Shown here in pieces: positions 1-5,198 of a stretch of 8,273 nucleotides of DNA. The stretch's first letter is position 1. Each line of letters begins with the position of its first letter. The translations under genes were made by a program, and so were the position numbers. The notes under the pieces were generated by a model, which was given only the letters and a program-made list of their open reading frames with translations, ran no database searches and was not told the origin of the DNA. The DNA comes from Nitrospirales bacterium (GTDB taxonomy: Bacteria > Nitrospirota > Nitrospiria > Nitrospirales > UBA8639). The DNA lies in NCBI GenBank assembly GCA_021604265.1, contig BQIY01000074.1, positions 1 to 8,273 of the forward strand, written 5' to 3'.

Positions 1-69
1 AAGATCATCAAACGCCTCACGTCCGAACGCAGTTCATTTTACTGCCCATCCTGTCAAAAACGGACCTAA
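1..69 (+). CDS. mutM: Formamidopyrimidine-DNA glycosylase, C-terminal end (5' truncated by window)
   Basis: Frame 1 is open from the window edge and reads 22 residues to a TAA at 67-69. The peptide ends R-S-S-F-Y-C-P-S-C-Q-K-R-T. This matches the end of the Fpg/MutM zinc finger (family knowledge: an Arg in the finger tip, then Y/F-C-P-x-C-Q), with Cys15 and Cys18 as the last two zinc ligands and Arg10 as the DNA-contacting arginine. MutM excises oxidised purines such as 8-oxoguanine in base-excision repair, in the cytoplasm. The rest of the protein lies outside the window. Endonuclease VIII (Nei) ends in a related finger and cannot be fully excluded, but the C-P-S-C-Q-K ending favours MutM. 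Confidence 0.8.
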   Translation, partial: KIIKRLTSERSSFYCPSCQKRT

Positions 70-562
70 TCAAAAAGACGCCTACTTCCTAAGTAGCCAA
101 ACACGATGGACCTGCTGGTTGGTCAAATCCGTCATGAAAGGCATGAATCTCCTTAGCCTTCGAATGCGGCAAAGACCAAAAGGCAAACCACCACATCTCT
201 TGTTGAAAACAACAATGACCGGAAGCCCTCTCTTCGGTGACCCAAGAAGGCGTGGCGCATCTGCCGAATGGAATGGGGGTCAAATTGCTTGTTCTATAAT
301 ATCAAGCAAAGTTAATCAGGGAACGATGGATGGCAGTCGGGATAGTGGGAATAGATTTTATCAGGATATCGCGAAGAACGTGAATTAAGAAAAGCACGGG
401 AGTCGTTACCATCGTACTACTCCTAAGACCTTATTTCATAAGCCAAGCATCTTGACCCCATATCAAAATTTGTAAGCATAAAAAGCTGATGAGAAGAGGA
501 GAGTAAGCATAGATTTCTCTTCACCTATTCCTATAATCGAGTGGGTTAACGTGGGCAAAGAA
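70..562. other. Non-coding stretch between mutM and the RHS array
   Basis: I see no convincing gene here. A short perfect hairpin (CTACTT-CCT-AAGTAG, 82-96) lies 12 bases after the mutM stop, but no T-run follows, so it is only a weak terminator candidate. The left copy of the array-flanking repeat lies at 133-253. A 7-bp inverted repeat (TTGCTTG 285-291, CAAGCAA 303-309) has an 11-base loop and no clear role. Open frames on both strands across 89-388 cross the repeat and look like no protein I know. Downstream of about 310 I see nothing recognisable; the Sel1 gene ends at 563 on the opposite strand. Confidence 0.5.
133..253 (+). repeat. Left copy of imperfect direct repeat flanking the RHS array
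   Basis: This stretch aligns in the same orientation with 5679-5765. Shared blocks are CATGAAA(A)GGCATGAAT, CTTCGAATGCGG.AAAGACCAAA and CTCTCTTCGGTGAC.CAAGAAGGCGT. The left copy carries about 35 extra bases in the middle (roughly 183-217) that the right copy lacks. One copy sits just after mutM and the other just before phoH, so the pair brackets the whole opposite-strand array. The repeat does not look like an insertion-sequence terminal repeat and is too long for a target-site duplication. Confidence 0.7.
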
Positions 563-1135
563 CTACGGACGAACTCTATCACTATCAAGATTTCGAAATG
601 CAACTATAGGGAGCTGAATCTTACTTTTTAGATAATAGTAAACTCCAGCAAGTCTTCCAAGTGGTCCTCTACATCCCTTCAAAAGTATTTTGGCTTTTGC
701 CATTTGCGAAAATATATGGCCGTCTTGGGCATTTTTATTAAAAAGCTCATAAGCCCGGTCTTTATCAACGTTTACTCCTTTTCCTTCTTGGTATATCCAA
801 GCTAGCCTATATACTGCAGGCATATACCCATGGGCTGCTGATTTTTCATACCAATTTTTACCACTTTCATAATCCTCATTCTGCATACACAAAACACCTA
901 AATAGAATTCAGCAGAGCAATATTCAGATTGAGCTGCAAGTACATACCACTTTTTGGCCTCCTTATCGCATTGCTGAACTCCCAATCCATATTGATAAAT
1001 CCAACCAACCATAGTTTGGGCATGTGGCTCTCCCTGTTCTGCCAAACTTAGGTAACAAACTAGTGCCTCTTCATATTTTTCATCATCCAATAAATGCTTG
1101 GCTTCGGCAAGGAGACTGTTGGTTGGAGCATCCAT
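563..1135 (-). CDS. Sel1-like repeat protein (candidate immunity protein of module C)
   Basis: 190 residues, without a signal peptide or membrane segment, so probably cytoplasmic. It consists of Sel1/TPR-like helical repeats of about 32-36 residues: a first partial unit (YEEALVCYLSLAEQGE, residues 21-36), then units near 37-72 (GWIYQYGLGV), 73-104 (FYLGVL...WYEKSAAHGY) and 105-140 (LAWIYQEGKGV...AYELFNKNA), and a degenerate end. Sel1 repeats bind proteins; family knowledge places such proteins next to many polymorphic-toxin and RHS loci, often as immunity or adaptor proteins. I chose ATG 1135. A TTG five codons upstream is possible, and neither has a clear Shine-Dalgarno sequence. It lies 66 bases downstream of the proline-rich RHS tip on the same strand, so an immunity role is inferred from position only. 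Confidence 0.75.
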   Translation of the reverse strand: MDAPTNSLLAEAKHLLDDEKYEEALVCYLSLAEQGEPHAQTMVGWIYQYGLGVQQCDKEAKKWYVLAAQSEYCSAEFYLGVLCMQNEDYESGKNWYEKSAAHGYMPAVYRLAWIYQEGKGVNVDKDRAYELFNKNAQDGHIFSQMAKAKILLKGCRGPLGRLAGVYYYLKSKIQLPIVAFRNLDSDRVRP

Positions 1136-1201
1136 AGTTACTATTACCAATATTTAATTCGATGAATTCAAAGTTCCCATTCAGTTAATACCTTGAAAGT
1201 C

Positions 1202-1693
1202 TTACCTTTCATTATTTGGTGACGAGGAACCACCTTTAGGCATAGGTTTACCAGGGGGTGGCGCTGGTGGTCCTGCTGGCGCCTCTTGTTGTGGTGGCCT
1301 TGGCGGAGGACCTCGCCTTGGGGTCCGTCCTTTATCAAGACCATCTGGGTTGCCGAGGTTTAATAGCCTACAAAGAGCCACAATAGCGGCTGCTTTTCCT
1401 CTCGCCTTGTTAATCCTCTTACAGAAATCTATTAGTTTATCGCCTATTGAGCATTGGAATGCCTCTAATCCTAGGATATCTATCAGATTTATAGGATCAT
1501 TATAGGTATAGACGTACGTATTCGCTCCACCACTCAACCCAATCGGATCACTTTCAACATACCGTCCGGTGCTGGGATCATAATCTCTGAAGTAATTATA
1601 ACTAAATCCCGTCTCCGCATCCGCATATTGTCCAGGAAACCGTTGATTGTTACTGGCCGTTCCCGTGATCGCATGCGTCTCGCCAAACGCTAC
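1202..1693 (-). pseudogene. RHS core C-terminal remnant with proline-rich tip (module C)
   Basis: The frame is open from a TGA at 1694-1696 to TAA at 1202. It begins inside the RHS-associated core at F-G-E-T-H-A-I-T-G-T-A-S-N-N-Q-R-F-P-G-Q-Y and runs through RDYDPSTGRYVESDPIGL and NTYVYTYNDPINLIDILGL before a tip of about 90 residues. The tip has a short Cys-containing helical part (CSIGDKLIDFCKRINKARGK) and then a very proline-rich tail (for example PRRGPPPRPPQQEAPAGPP) ending SSSPNNER. No ATG or GTG begins the frame; the first listed-type start is a TTG at 1537, which would cut the core in half. The core half upstream of K-P-F is missing, so this is a truncated cassette rather than a complete gene. 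The second DPxG motif of the usual RHS self-cleavage pair reads D-I-L-G. The tip's activity is unknown. Confidence 0.75.
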
Positions 1694-1977
1694 TCATCCA
1701 CCGGCAGTTTGCATGTAGGCATACCCTTGAATCAGCCTTGCGCATGATATTGTGCTCTACAACAGCTATGTCAGTCTTTGAATGATGTCAGTAGTTCAAC
1801 AACGTGGGGCACGAGTCCCAACGCTGGAACCTCGCTCAACGACGGTAGAGCAAGGGAACGGTCCAGGGTTTAGTGGCCGGATTCGTAGTACACCGCATCC
1901 CAGACCAAGGCTTTATTCTCAAGGGAGAGAGTAAAAAAACTCCTGATACCCTTTCTCTACCAAAGGGAATGTTTGAT
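1694..1977 (-). other. Mosaic junction region of broken RHS/golvesin pieces
   Basis: No intact gene. Read on the - strand, 1920-1888 encodes E-N-K-A-L-V-W-D-A-V-Y, the core motif seen as NQAxVWDAVYKPF in modules A and B. At 1887 it switches directly into a stretch (1890-1854) that matches the golvesin-tail segment of the other modules (3085-3121) at 30 of 37 bases by hand. The overlap at the joint is GTAC/TAC-like microhomology. Further down, 1730-1760 resembles the ATCAGCCTTG...GCGCGATCATG part of the A/B spacer only weakly. The order of pieces (core, then golvesin tail, then core again) is not that of an intact RHS protein, so this records past recombination. Bases 1921-1977 hold no recognisable motif. 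Confidence 0.55.
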
Positions 1978-2241
1978 TTAAGTTCGTTTCTTCATGAACA
2001 TTAAATGTATTAACCCAAAAAGAACTGAAAAAATAAAACTCCCCGAAAATTGAATTACGACAGCAATAGCAATGAATTTGTCCGGTCCATAAATTAAGTA
2101 ATTTCCAATCTGATATATTCCACATAAGGACGCCGAAATCAAAAATGCCAGTCCCAGGCTCTGAAAAAATGTTCTAAAAAAATTACTACAAAGAATATTC
2201 ACCGATAGGAGAGTAAGACCGTAAAATAATAATGAGATCAT
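1978..2241 (-). CDS. Small integral membrane protein (candidate immunity to the PLA2-like tip)
   Basis: 87 residues, almost all hydrophobic, with about three membrane segments near residues 3-18, 27-50 and 56-83, and a basic end (MKKRT). It starts 12 bases after the stop of the phospholipase-like RHS tip. The ATG at 2241 is preceded on the - strand by GAGGAAG (2250-2244), the clearest ribosome-binding site in the window, at short spacing; an overlapping GTG at 2244 is less likely. I recognise no family. The position directly behind a predicted membrane-attacking toxin, the tight coupling and the lack of an RHS-like sequence suggest an immunity protein in the inner membrane. The gene is visibly AT-rich compared with the core sequence just upstream, as expected of swapped tip/immunity cassettes. 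Confidence 0.65.
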   Translation of the reverse strand: MISLLFYGLTLLSVNILCSNFFRTFFQSLGLAFLISASLCGIYQIGNYLIYGPDKFIAIAVVIQFSGSFIFSVLFGLIHLMFMKKRT

Positions 2242-2243
2242 CA

Positions 2244-2250
2244 CTTCCTC
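2244..2250 (-). promoter_or_regulatory. Shine-Dalgarno site of the small membrane protein
   Basis: The - strand reads TAA-TCT-GAGGAAG-TG-ATG from the stop of the phospholipase-like RHS tip to the start of the membrane gene. The site decides the ATG at 2241 and implies translation coupled to the upstream frame. The three housekeeping genes at the right of the window lack such a site. Confidence 0.6.
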
Positions 2251-2253
2251 AGA

Positions 2254-2943
2254 TTAGCAATTCCCATTTCTACAAGCTTCCTGTTGACCATTGTTGTATG
2301 CAGAACCGCCAAAATTATCAACGGCAGCATAATAAGCTTGAGCGGTCTTCTTGCATGCCCACATGGCGACACCTGAGTAATTCCTACACCCATTTTGCAT
2401 ACAACGAAGAAAATTGCTGTCGCAAGTGCCCTTAGATGTGCCACATGTCCCATAACAATCATCATGCTGCTCGCAACATGGTGAAAAAGGAAAACCAAAT
2501 GGATTATCAGGAACGAAGCGTTCATTAGCTCCGCTCCCACAAGTTGCAAGGCCGTAAGGATCAATAAACCTTAAGGGGTTAGCTTTGCCATAAAGATACG
2601 TATGAAGTCCGCCAACCAAACCTATTGGATCTGATTGGGAATATCTCCCCGAACTTGAATCATAGTCCCTTGCCAGGTTGTAAACATATCCGCTCTCTTG
2701 GTCAAAATACTGCCCTGGGAACCGTTGGTTATTTGAAGCCGTTCCCGTAATACTGTGTTCTTCTCCGAATGGCTTGTACACCGCATCCCAGACGAGCGCT
2801 TGATTCCCATCCGTCATCTTCTGCGGCGTCCCCAGATGATCGGCATGGACGTAGAACAGGCCTGAGCCTCCTCCTGTTCCCGCACTCACAAATCTGACGG
2901 CATCGGCGACGACCCCTGCCCTCCGAATCCGCCAATCAATCAC
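2254..2943 (-). CDS. Orphan RHS core with phospholipase A2-like C-terminal toxin tip (module B)
   Basis: 229 residues. Residues 11-27 are the end of a golvesin-type domain (VVADAVRFVSAGTGGG). Residues 30-132 are the RHS-associated core (YVHADHLGTPQKMTDGNQ, VWDAVYKPFG, RFPGQY, RDYDSSSGRYSQSDPIGL), closing with FIDPYGL. DPIGL, 18 residues and DPYG form the intact DPxGx18DPxG pair that in RHS proteins releases the toxin by autoproteolysis (family knowledge). The tip (133-229) holds C-C-E-Q-H-D-D-C-Y-G-T-C-G at 156-168 with ten cysteines in all. CCxxHDxCY is the secreted phospholipase A2 active-site helix, with His160 as catalytic base and Asp161 as calcium ligand, and the TCG-x3-C-D-x5-C pattern resembles group XII enzymes. 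The catalytic aspartate partner is not obvious; Asp209 is a candidate. The GTG start at 2943 has no clear Shine-Dalgarno. At only 229 residues this lacks the cage-forming body of an RHS protein, so it is an orphan cassette or remnant. Confidence 0.8.
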   Translation of the reverse strand: MIDWRIRRAGVVADAVRFVSAGTGGGSGLFYVHADHLGTPQKMTDGNQALVWDAVYKPFGEEHSITGTASNNQRFPGQYFDQESGYVYNLARDYDSSSGRYSQSDPIGLVGGLHTYLYGKANPLRFIDPYGLATCGSGANERFVPDNPFGFPFSPCCEQHDDCYGTCGTSKGTCDSNFLRCMQNGCRNYSGVAMWACKKTAQAYYAAVDNFGGSAYNNGQQEACRNGNC

Positions 2944-3096
2944 AATCCCACGTACTCACATCAGCCTTGCCATTGCGCGATCATGGTTTGACCAACACAT
3001 GCACACGCGTTCATGCATCCGTTAATCGATGACATGGGTGATGACGTTCTCAACGATACCCTTGCTTGGTACTGTCTATGGCCTGGGAACAGACCT
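2914..3096 (-). other. 183-nt interruption of the golvesin domain, module B copy
   Basis: On the - strand this lies between golvesin residues ending N-Q-T-T-K-A and the continuation V-V-A-D-A-V-R-F-V. It keeps the frame (183 is a multiple of three) but contains in-frame stops TAG, TAA and TGA. The same interruption is found in module A (4959-5141). I recognise no mobile element or RNA family and no long terminal inverted repeats. Confidence 0.5.
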
Positions 3097-3153
3097 GGCT
3101 TTGGTGGTCTGATTCGTAGTATCGGCAACAACAACCCGATGGTTGCTGGATGG
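2956..3153 (-). repeat. 198-bp near-identical repeat, module B copy
   Basis: It aligns without gaps to 5001-5198 with 4 mismatches by hand, clustered at 3009-3026. It covers most of the golvesin interruption plus about 57 bases of golvesin coding sequence. Similarity continues on both sides at a clearly lower level: core coding sequence below 2956, and golvesin sequence above 3153 that fades near 3250. Confidence 0.85.
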
Positions 3154-3250
3154 AGCCATGCTAAATTGTCCGAGGTAGTTCCAGGGTCCGCTATTTTGCT
3201 ATTCTTTGGCTACAATCGGATAAGAAGTGGTAATGATTGGCAAGTGTACA
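3076..3250 (-). pseudogene. Decayed golvesin-domain fragment (module B)
   Basis: The - strand frame reads P-I-V-A-K-E-stop-Q-N-S-G-P-W-N-Y-L-G-Q-F-S-M-A-P and then S-S-N-H-R-V-V-V-A-D-T-T-N-Q-T-T-K-A. This matches the second golvesin domain of module A (PIVVNQRQNGGTWHHLGQFSMAP...). A TAG (3201-3199) breaks the frame and nothing golvesin-like remains upstream of about 3250, so module B has lost its first domain. The frame ends at the same R-S-V-P-R-P-stop as in module A. Bases 3251-3324 hold no recognisable feature. Confidence 0.65.
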
Positions 3251-3324
3251 ATTAAATCGTAAATAAAGAAATCGCAATGAAGGAACGGCAAGAGAGGAAA
3301 GCATCCCTATAGCGCAGACATTAT

Positions 3325-4215
3325 TTAACTGGGAGCGTTATCATTTACGTAGTAGGTTATCGTTCGATCAGTATTATTCACTTTTTCAAAAACTTCTCCA
3401 TTCTTAGTGAACCGCTTTGATATTCTTTTTACCCAATTTCCATATGCATCATAATCATAATGGTTCTGAATATGGGAGAGGAGGTCTCTTTGGCCATCAA
3501 AAATCTGAGTTTCTTTTTCATCACCGTGGCCGTTGTATGTAAATACCATCAATTTTTCGAGCCTCCCGTTCAAGTCATATTTTTTACTTTCGATAATCTG
3601 TGCTTTCTTGTTATATCGTTGACTGCGTTTACTACCGTCTTGTTCCAAAATTACAGTCTCAGCTTTTCTCCCTTGGTCGTCATACCGATGCGTTGCATTT
3701 CGAGATGAAAACCAATGAGGTCCGTTGCTACGATATCGATATTCTTCTATCCAATTTCCGTGTCGATCATACACATAGAAAAACAAATAGACGAAAGATC
3801 CATCAGGTCTGTAGGAAACTTCCATAGTTTTCTTTCCTTGTTTATCATATGCGTATAACACTTCAATATTTGGAGTACCATCCTGCCACATCTCTGTCAT
3901 TTTAATTTTTTGTCCGTCGGCATCATAGACATTTATATATGTGATAGAAGAAATAATCTCTCCCTCGTGTTCTCCCCCTGAAGTCGCTTCTAATTCACGG
4001 CCAGATCTATCATATTTTCGTGTGATAAACACTGCCCAAGGAGAATCGTCATCATATTGTTTCCAATGAAGAACTTTAACTGGACCAGAAAGACTATCCT
4101 GTTCCAAGGCAGGCATGGCATCGCATGTTAATACGCCAAACAGTATAAGAAAGAACAGGAAACTCTTCCAAGCAATTGGATAAACCTCAATTGCTTTTTT
4201 AAAATCTAATCTCAT
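3325..4215 (-). CDS. Secreted YD-repeat protein of unknown function (module A partner)
   Basis: 296 residues from ATG 4215. A hydrophobic stretch (KSFLFFLILFGVL, residues 17-29) after a basic N-terminus is a signal peptide or anchor. It is followed by T-C-D, a poor lipobox, so a lipoprotein is possible but unproven. The rest carries at least nine YD-like units, with Y-D/Y-N at residues 68, 97, 123, 149, 178, 201, 213, 227 and 255, many as YDxxGxxxE or Y-x-x-x-GNW, spaced 12-30 apart. Such units build the beta-sheet shells of RHS/YD proteins, but this protein lacks the RHS core motifs. I preferred ATG 4215 to the TTG at 4233 because GAGGA (4231-4227) precedes the ATG by 11 bases and follows the TTG. 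The upstream RHS stop lies at 4230-4232, so the two genes are probably co-translated. It could be an immunity or carrier protein for the cysteine-rich tip; the evidence is position only. Confidence 0.7.
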   Translation of the reverse strand: MRLDFKKAIEVYPIAWKSFLFFLILFGVLTCDAMPALEQDSLSGPVKVLHWKQYDDDSPWAVFITRKYDRSGRELEATSGGEHEGEIISSITYINVYDADGQKIKMTEMWQDGTPNIEVLYAYDKQGKKTMEVSYRPDGSFVYLFFYVYDRHGNWIEEYRYRSNGPHWFSSRNATHRYDDQGRKAETVILEQDGSKRSQRYNKKAQIIESKKYDLNGRLEKLMVFTYNGHGDEKETQIFDGQRDLLSHIQNHYDYDAYGNWVKRISKRFTKNGEVFEKVNNTDRTITYYVNDNAPS

Positions 4216-4229
4216 AAATGATTCATTCC

Positions 4230-4988
4230 TCAATCGTTAAATCTTCCCGGAGGGCGACCTTCGATGGGATCCTGTCTATATGAACAATTCTGAACTCCGT
4301 TTTTGCAATCGGAAGGTATCTTAGTACCCGTTGCTCCTCCCTGACATGTTATGATTGCTCGGTACAACCACCCTTGTACGCAAGCCTCTGTCTGACAACC
4401 CATAGCACCCTCCATTATATCTGCAAAACAGTTACCATTGCCTTCTTCCCCCTGTGCACGACCTGCAGCAATACATCTCTGAACTTCAGGGTCGCAGGGC
4501 CCTTGGGGACGATCGCACGCGGAACCTCCAGAAGTACTGATGAAACGAAGAGGTTGCTCACAGTTTCCATTATTGGCTGCGCACGGATTCTTCCCTGTGA
4601 AATCAATAAAAATAATTGGATTTCCACGTGCATAGAGATAGGTATTGTCCCCACCCTTTAATCCAATCGGATCACTTTCGACATACCGACCCGTGCTGGG
4701 ATCATAGTCTCGAAAGTAGTTCTGATGGAAACCCGTCTCCGCATCCGCATACTGCCCGGGAAAGCGTTGGTTATTTGAAGCTGTTCCCGCAATCGAGTGC
4801 GTGTCTCCGAATGGTTTGTACACCGCATCCCAGACGACCGCTTGATTTCCATCCGTCATCTTTTGCGGCGTCCCCAGATGATCGGCATGGACATAGAGGA
4901 GACCCGTCCCACCACCAGTTCCCGCACTCACAAACCGGACGGCATCGGCCACCACAACCCCGGTCCTCCGAATCCGCCGGTCAATCAC
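4230..4988 (-). CDS. Orphan RHS core with cysteine-rich C-terminal tip (module A)
   Basis: 252 residues. Residues 11-27 finish a golvesin domain (VVVADAVRFVSAGTGGG). Residues 31-131 are the RHS-associated core (YVHADHLGTPQKMTDGNQ, VVWDAVYKPFG, RFPGQYADAETGF, RDYDPSTGRYVESDPIGL, NTYLYARGNP). The first DPxG of the RHS cleavage pair is intact; the second reads D-F-T-G with the proline lost. The tip (132-252) contains 11 cysteines, for example CDPEVQRC, GNCFADIMEGAMGCQTEAC and SDCKNGVQNC, which suggests a disulfide-stabilised exported domain. I recognise no toxin family in it and no CCxxHD motif. The frame is the same as that of the golvesin ORF at 5121-5681, from which it is separated only by in-frame stops. 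The GTG 4988 start has no clear Shine-Dalgarno, so independent translation is doubtful. Confidence 0.75.
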   Translation of the reverse strand: MIDRRIRRTGVVVADAVRFVSAGTGGGTGLLYVHADHLGTPQKMTDGNQAVVWDAVYKPFGDTHSIAGTASNNQRFPGQYADAETGFHQNYFRDYDPSTGRYVESDPIGLKGGDNTYLYARGNPIIFIDFTGKNPCAANNGNCEQPLRFISTSGGSACDRPQGPCDPEVQRCIAAGRAQGEEGNGNCFADIMEGAMGCQTEACVQGWLYRAIITCQGGATGTKIPSDCKNGVQNCSYRQDPIEGRPPGRFND

Positions 4989-5141
4989 ATTTCCACGTGC
5001 TCACATCAGCCTTGCCATTGCGCGATCATGGTTTGACCAACACATGCACACGCTTTCATGCATCAGTCAGTCGATGACATGGGTGATGACGTTCTCAACG
5101 ATACCCTTGCTTGGTACTGTCTATGGCCTGGGAACAGACCT
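4959..5141 (-). other. 183-nt interruption of the golvesin domain, module A copy
   Basis: Downstream of N-Q-T-T-K-A the - strand frame reads R-S-V-P-R-P-TAG, then passes two TGA codons and resumes at V-V-V-A-D-A-V-R-F-V in the same frame. The first golvesin repeat of the same ORF runs without a break from HRVDLSAQANGS into VVADAVYVV, which shows where the interruption lies. Both strands were scanned: no RNA family or transposase was recognised. Confidence 0.5.
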
Positions 5142-5198
5142 GGCTTTGGTGGTCTGATTCGTAGTATCGGCAACAACAACCCGATGGTTGCTGGATGG
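5001..5198 (-). repeat. 198-bp near-identical repeat, module A copy
   Basis: Counterpart of 2956-3153, gapless with 4 mismatches by hand. The distance between the copies (2045 bp) is about the length of one module, consistent with tandem duplication of spacer plus core, followed by replacement of the tips or by gene conversion. Confidence 0.85.

Noticed and set aside
119..388. + strand open frame of 89 codons after mutM, and a - strand frame at 89-283
   Set aside because: Both cross the array-flanking repeat; the shared repeat block is not kept in a common frame with a recognisable protein, and no ribosome-binding site is evident.
503..520. GAAGAG/CTCTTC inverted repeat downstream of the Sel1 gene as a terminator
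   Set aside because: Six-base stem with a long AT-rich loop and no adequate T-run directly after it on the - strand.
2241..2564. Second - strand frame of 107 codons over the PLA2-like tip
   Set aside because: It is a shifted-frame shadow of the tip, which has the specific CCxxHDxCY motif in the other frame.
4616..5077. + strand frame of 153 codons rich in His, Pro and Ser opposite the module A core
   Set aside because: Antisense to strongly conserved RHS core motifs; its composition is that of a reverse-strand shadow.
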